NCBI RefSeq assembly: GCF_014529535.1
Contig: NC_050738.1
Span: forward strand, 5,250,140-5,314,139
Origin: Bradysia coprophila
Lineage: Eukaryota > Arthropoda > Insecta > Diptera > Sciaridae
DNA: 64,000 nucleotides
Direction of reading: 5' to 3'
In this document: positions 59,501 through 64,000 of the stretch, in pieces
Numbering within the stretch: the stretch's first letter is position 1
Layout of the letters: the number at the start of each line of letters is the position of its first letter
The notes under the pieces: model-generated
Database searches by the model: none
What the model saw: the letters and a program-made list of their open reading frames with translations, nothing else
Told to the model about the DNA's origin: nothing
Position numbers and translations under genes: made by a program

Positions 59501-59818
59501 ACATAGTGCATGAAGAAGTACCTGTTGTCTACTATCACAGAAACCCATAAAAAAATCGACACGAACATTATCATAGTCGAATCACCCGGTTGTTGCGTAT
59601 GGACCGTCATTTTAACATTTACACTTGGACTAGCTTAGTGAGAAAAAATTCGAAGAAACTGTTAGCAACAACTGGAACTGAAAGTGGTGGTTGCCGTAAA
59701 TTGATCGAACTACTATTAAATTATCGTGCAGGAGAAGTGCGATATAATTAGAGTTCAACTGCAATCAGATGAACGAATTGTGTAACTGATGGTGTTCGGA
59801 GTACTTTCGGAATTTTTT
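56579..59818. other. gene-poor stretch
   Basis: No gene supported. A 79-codon frame at 58723-58962 contains an acceptor-like TGTTTTGCAG at 58788-58797 followed by about 50 codons of balanced composition, but no family or partner exon was recognised. Confidence 0.3.
57771..57845 (+). repeat. second copy of the GAGGTCGAAACAGC repeat
   Basis: GAGGTCGAAACAGCCTTCTT ... GCAAGGGAAGAGTG ... CTCTGTTTGTTCC parallels 23648-23740 in the same order. Confidence 0.5.
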
Positions 59819-60830
59819 AGACCCGTACGAAGTACTGGGGTCTTATAGGTTTACGCATACGTTTGTAACACGTCGAATTGGACTCCCTGAGTAAGGGGAA
59901 ACCTATTGTGGTTGTCTAGAGATGCCAAATCAGTGAAAAAAAAATGTCCGTCTGTCCGTCTGTCTGTCTGCACGATAACTTGAGTAAAACGCATCCGATT
60001 TTGAAAATTCTTTTAAGTTCGAAGATGAGTGATTTTGGATCGACCCCTCCCGAGCTGTGGCCCAATAAGTGCTTTACGGTTTTTCAAAGATATCTCCGGA
60101 CATTTAAACGTTAAACTTGTAAGTGATACGTCAAATAAAAGGTATTTACAATACCGATCGACAAAAAAAAAGTTTATGGAAATCGGATGACCGACTCGTG
60201 AGTTAGACCCCTTGGTGTGAAACAGGCACAGGGCTGCAAGCAGTTTTTGCTTGTAGGTCGGCCACATTTGAACATATTTCGTCTGTTTTAGCTTTATTAG
60301 ATAGGTATTGACCGTGCCAATCAGGGAAAAAAAAGGTTTTGAAATTATGTTCTCCGGAGCGTGAGCTAGGTTTCTTGGAGTGAGCTCTTATCTGGCTACT
60401 CGACCGTACAGTGAACGTGGAGTATTTTGTCAATATCTCGAGTACATTTTGACCGAATTTCATGATTTTTTTTTGTTTGAAAGGTATTAACGAATGTAAA
60501 GCGTCGGTAAAATTTCTGGTCTCCTAACAAAATGGCTGCCGGTGGCCTTATTGGATTTTAATAAAAGTGATATATCTTGGGAAAAATGGTACTTAGAGAG
60601 TTTCTGTTAACATGGAAATAATTTGTTATGTGTGTTGGGTGTTTCAGGCATTCCATATATGGACATCTATATATATCTATATTCACCTATATTGAGCTAT
60701 ATACAGGCATATAGAGCTATATAATAGCATATTCATCTGTGAATTGTTTATTTATAGAAAAATATAGGTAAAAATAGCGGTATATAGTTGTTTAAATAGG
60801 AATTTATGAAAGTTGACTTCGTATGGGGCT
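59819..60830 (-). mobile_element. ~1.0-kb non-coding TIR element, copy 2 (inverted)
   Basis: Begins AGACCCGTACGAAGTACTGG and ends GACTTCGTATGGGGCT. Reverse-complemented, it follows 14368-15431 block by block, including the GTTAGACCCCTTGGTGTG and CATTTTGTTAGGAG segments and the GTCTGTCTGTCTG tract. The two copies differ at many positions, so both insertions are old. Confidence 0.7.
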
Positions 60831-61487
60831 GTCTATATTGCCTCCGGCAATTTATTTGTATATGCTAACAAGGCAAAGAAAGATAATGTAAGTCATTTTA
60901 AAGGGCGAATAGCTTTTCAGTAGAGAATGAAGTAAAAGAAATGAAGAGTTTCACAGTAATGGCTTTTGATACGAATAGGTGTTTCGTACGGGTCGGCGTT
61001 AGCTATGTTTTTACCTAAGTCCTTGTTACGAAAAATTTTGAGCTGTTTGTGCGATCCCTCAAAATTTCCTAGAGGCTTTCATTTCGTTTTAAGATATCAA
61101 TTTTTCTTTTTTGCAAAATAACAAAAGATATTTCTTCGTAACTCTTAAATGTCGCCGATGGTATCAGCAATAAATCTAGATTGTGTCCAATACGAATTGA
61201 GTTTCACGATTTTTGGCCTTTGAAAAATATATTTTTTTAACTCAACTCAAAATAAGTCTTTACTTTTCGTGGGTTTTGTTTGCTTCCATCGTTTTAATCG
61301 TACCACATAACAATAGCGCCTCTCTTTTCATTTCTTCCATTCTACATGTACGAGTGAGTGCAACTATTCTCTTTCCGTTTCTCTTGATGAAAGCATAGAA
61401 AACGATGTGGAAACAATAAAATTGCAGAATGATAAGCACGTAAAAACTTCAGCTTCGTTAAGTCTACTTCAATTTCAATTCAAACTT

Positions 61488-62199
61488 TTAATTCAATCTT
61501 TTCAAAATTTCATACTGTCCAGGTCCACTGCCGACCTGGTCGTAACCATATTCTAGGCCACCATATGAAATGTAGCAACGACCGCTATCGTATTTACCAG
61601 GAATATCATATGCTACTGGATATACTTGGCCAGGATTTGTGACATGAAAAACACTGCAAATATAGATATCACTTCCAGACGCTGTTTTTCCACCAGGTAT
61701 CCATAAATTTTGATTGTTTTTGTTACCTTCCCATACGTAGTTGGTATGGCGCAGTATCTAGATTTCATTTTGAAAAAAATGTCAATTCCCGCTGGATTTA
61801 CATTGAAAATAAATTCTATTTTACCTCGAAACTAGCAAAGCCACCATGCTCGTAACCGCCATAAGGAATCCAGGCTCCCTTGACTTCGGGCGAATACTTT
61901 CCAACAATCAGCCCGTTATTGTTAAATTGCACTCTCATCACATACAATCCACCGCAATAAACTGCATTATCAGGTCTCGATCCTCTTTTATCGTCCCAGC
62001 TGGTCCAGATACCATTCGAACGTAAAGTATTTGAACCGGAACAGGAACATACTGACGAGACGTCGTAGTTGAATGATGTCAAAAACGAATTGGATGGGTT
62101 TAGTCTGGGAGCAATTATGTGTGCCGAAGCATTGAATGGAATGGAATTCACTTTGGTTGTTATCAATAGAACCGAGACAAAAATCAAAATGTGAAACAT
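61488..62199 (-). CDS. secreted DM9-repeat protein, two exons
   Basis: Exons 62199-61825 and 61757-61488 (67-bp GT-AG intron, phase 0) encode 214 residues. The first 19 (MFHILIFVSVLLITTKVNS) are a signal peptide. Two DM9 (DUF3421) repeats follow at ~63-127 and ~131-212, each with the pattern GK(Y)-x-aromatic/basic-then-SYGG or PYGG-E and a closing F/Y-E-L or I (GKYSPEVKGAWIPYGGYEHG; GKYDSGRCYISYGGLEYG). DM9 proteins are lectin-like; some bind mannose and act in immunity or parasite responses, which is known for the family and only inferred here. The ATG chosen starts the signal peptide; in-frame TTG/GTG codons upstream are unlikely starts. Confidence 0.9.
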
Positions 62200-62227
62200 T
62201 TCGTGCTCAACCACCAAACGATTAAAC

Positions 62228-62276
62228 TACTGACTGAGAAATAATTCGTTGTCGCGACGTCGCTCAAACTTAAATA
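62228..62276 (-). promoter_or_regulatory. core promoter of the minus-strand DM9 gene
   Basis: Read on the minus strand, TATTTAAG (62276-62269) is followed about 35-40 bases on by TCAGTCAGT (62236-62228), an arthropod initiator, 30 bp before the ATG. Confidence 0.6.
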
Positions 62277-62543
62277 TGGGTCCGTTTTCACCTAAAATAA
62301 CGTGAACATTCAAGGGCATTGCAGATTTATTACGATCTGTTTGCGATTTGCGCAAAAAATTTTGAGAAAAGATTAACTTTATTAACGAACAAATTTGCTT
62401 CGTTAGGTTATTGCATTACATTCCGCAGGCTTAATAAACTTTTCGCCTAATTCTAATTTTGGTTTTCTTCGAATTGAAGATGTTATCAATAAACCACCTT
62501 GTGGAATAGGCAATAAACGATCTCTTCTGTTTGAACAATTTCG

Positions 62544-62583
62544 TATATAAAACTGCATCACGATTCCGTACACATTTTCAGTT
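62544..62583 (+). promoter_or_regulatory. core promoter of the plus-strand DM9 gene
   Basis: TATATAAAA at 62544-62552 precedes TCAGTT (62578-62583) by about 31-36 bases, and the ATG follows 28 bp later. The two DM9 genes are divergent, their starts 412 bp apart, so regulatory sequence between them may be shared. Confidence 0.65.
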
Positions 62584-62610
62584 TCACATTTCGCTTGGTC
62601 GGATCCGAAA

Positions 62611-63210
62611 ATGAAAATTTTAATTTTCTCTCTGTCCACTTTCATTCTGTCGACGGTGTCACTGGATAACAATGTAACAGTTTCATTGCGTGCATTATCC
62701 ACGTCTTGTGATGCAACGGTACTGAATAACTACTGTTACGGATCATTGAATCTTAACGCTGAAGGAATTTGGGTGAGTTGGGATACTTCAAAGACATCGC
62801 CACCAGAGAATGCAGTCGAAGGTGGTGCCGATACTGGTGGAACATATTACGTGAGTAGATCGCAATATGGTAGCAATGGCATTATACCTGGTAAATATTC
62901 ACCGAGTCGAAAGTATGCATGGTTCTCGTACGGTGGCGTTGAACTGGGCTCGACCCAGTTTGATGTTCTTCGTCACACCAATGTCTGGTGGGGTGAAATG
63001 ACTGACGATGCTACGAAGTGGATACCAGCCGGTATTGATGCAGCGGGAAACGTGATTTACATATGCCAGGCGCAAGTGCCAGCTTCAATCAATGCGAATC
63101 AGTATACGGTACCCGGAAAGTATCACCTGGGACGGTGTTACATTCCATTCAATGGACAAGAGATTGGCCTCAACAGCGGGTTTAAAGTTTTAAGACAATC
63201 TCTTCGATAA
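62611..63210 (+). CDS. secreted DM9-repeat protein, single exon
   Basis: An intronless 199-codon gene starting with a signal peptide (MKILIFSLSTFILSTVSL). Two DM9 repeats lie at ~52-118 and ~122-195, with GKYSPSRKYAWFSYGGVELG and GKYHLGRCYIPFNGQEIG as their cores. It is a paralogue of the neighbouring minus-strand gene: both share GIW(T/V)SWD, the AV--GG block, LRHTN at the repeat junction, and (I/V)IYIC in repeat 2. The absence of the intron at the LRHTN junction could reflect intron loss or retroposition. It acts outside the cell or in the secretory route; sugar binding is inferred from the family. Confidence 0.92.
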   Translation: MKILIFSLSTFILSTVSLDNNVTVSLRALSTSCDATVLNNYCYGSLNLNAEGIWVSWDTSKTSPPENAVEGGADTGGTYYVSRSQYGSNGIIPGKYSPSRKYAWFSYGGVELGSTQFDVLRHTNVWWGEMTDDATKWIPAGIDAAGNVIYICQAQVPASINANQYTVPGKYHLGRCYIPFNGQEIGLNSGFKVLRQSLR

Positions 63211-63235
63211 AAATTTATGATTCGAAAATTGAAAG

Positions 63236-63241
63236 AATAAA
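63236..63241 (+). promoter_or_regulatory. polyadenylation signal of the plus-strand DM9 gene
   Basis: A canonical AATAAA lies 26 bp after the stop codon. Confidence 0.7.
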
Positions 63242-63663
63242 AGTTTTGAAAACGTTCGTTCTTTATATTACATGCATCACATTCGATAGTAAAACAGCTG
63301 AGCGACTCATAGGTCATATAATCATCAAGCCAAACCCTTGACACAGAAACAAATTTTACAATAACTCAAATTCCAGTGAATGAGCAGATTAGGTCTCTGA
63401 ACAGACACTGAACTCAGAACCCACAGAAATTCTGGGCTAGAACAAGTCCGTCCTATTGATCATTCCGATAGTTTTGGACTTGATCTATTCACTAGAATGA
63501 ATGAACTGAATATTCTGTATCCAGAATCGATATCTCTACACCTACATTCAATATGCAAATTCAAGGAGCGGTTACTCTGTTACAGCACACAAGTTTGTAG
63601 TTTTCTTTGACACGCTTGTAAATCACTTGTGAGAATGTTAGAATGGATACATGGAGTCTGATC

Positions 63664-63842
63664 TGATCTAGTTTTCGCCCAAAATACACTGAAAGTGTTT
63701 ACTGATCTAGTGTTCGCCCAAAGTACACTGAAAGTGTTCACTGATCTAGTTTTCGCCCAAAAATACACTGAAAGTGTTTACTGATCTAGTGTTCGCCCAA
63801 AGTACACTGAAAGTGTTTACTGATCTAGTGTTCGCCCAAAGT
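63664..63842. repeat. 39-bp tandem repeat
   Basis: Four complete units and a partial fifth, each starting TGATCTAG(T/G)TTTCGCCC or its GTG variant and ending GAAAGTGTTTAC. One unit carries a single-base insertion. There are no spacers. Confidence 0.9.
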
Positions 63843-64000
63843 CAGGCCCGGACTGGCCATATGGTGAATTCGGACGATTCCCGATGGGCCTTTTGTCCTG
63901 ATCGGGCAACGTCCCGAATGGGCCTTTTGGGTCTTTCAAACATTTGTAGTCAAACCGTTCATTATGAAACCCCTAAAGCATTATAGCAAGGCCCACGTAT
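63843..64000. mobile_element. possible DNA-transposon end, cut by the window edge
   Basis: CAGGCCCGGACTGGCCAT begins exactly where the tandem array stops. This resembles the termini of some hAT-type MITEs. It is followed by two GGGCCTTTTG blocks. The other end lies outside the window. Confidence 0.3.

Noticed and set aside
62403..62702. 99-codon minus-strand frame between the DM9 genes
   Set aside because: It overlaps the promoter and signal-peptide region of the plus-strand DM9 gene and shows no motif.
63664..63842. 39-bp periodic repeats as a CRISPR array
   Set aside because: Contiguous tandem units with no unique spacers; a minisatellite explains them fully.

Overview
The window looks like an AT-rich insect genome, most likely a nematoceran fly and possibly a fungus gnat. 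That placement is an inference from four things: very short introns (65-67 bp), a Drosophila-type cropped/AP-4 orthologue, jockey-like LINEs and a heavy load of small DNA transposons. There are no operons, and coding sequence is a small part of the 64 kb.

Left (1-14 kb): a long non-coding stretch, probably intron, leads to the last coding exon of the bHLH-leucine-zipper factor cropped/TFAP4 (5851-7089, +). A very A-rich region follows. It holds one MITE inserted into the end of another, with an 8-bp target duplication.

Centre-left (14-21 kb): a ~1.06 kb TIR element, a decayed LINE C-terminus, then two minus-strand genes. One is a three-exon crotonase-family (enoyl-CoA hydratase-like) protein with a probable mitochondrial presequence and a sequence signature I associate with bacteria. 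The other is a two-exon protein that reads as RRM-like + F-box + leucine-rich repeats.

Repeat-rich middle (21-41 kb): almost no credible coding sequence. It contains hAT-like MITEs with 7-8 bp target duplications, foldback elements with long hairpins, a tRNA-like fragment, and many copies of a dispersed repeat called DR1 here. The best DR1 copy has TATA, initiator and DPE-like motifs at the canonical spacings of an arthropod core promoter.

Centre-right (41-54 kb): a four-exon RERG/RASL11-type Ras-like GTPase (41572-45119, +), followed by an overlapping +1 frame with coding-like composition. Next come a 5'-truncated jockey-type LINE with an open reverse-transcriptase frame, a 20-bp tandem array, a hAT MITE and an inverted pair of ~0.5 kb TIR elements.

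Right (54-64 kb): a 446-bp long-TIR MITE, more foldback and DR1 copies, a second, inverted copy of the ~1 kb TIR element, and a divergent pair of secreted two-repeat DM9 proteins with facing TATA/Inr promoters. A 39-bp tandem array and the start of another mobile element end the window.

The genes do not form an obvious pathway. The only clear functional pairing is the DM9 duplication. The most unusual signals are the promoter-like DR1 repeat, the RRM/F-box/LRR architecture and the bacterial-type crotonase.
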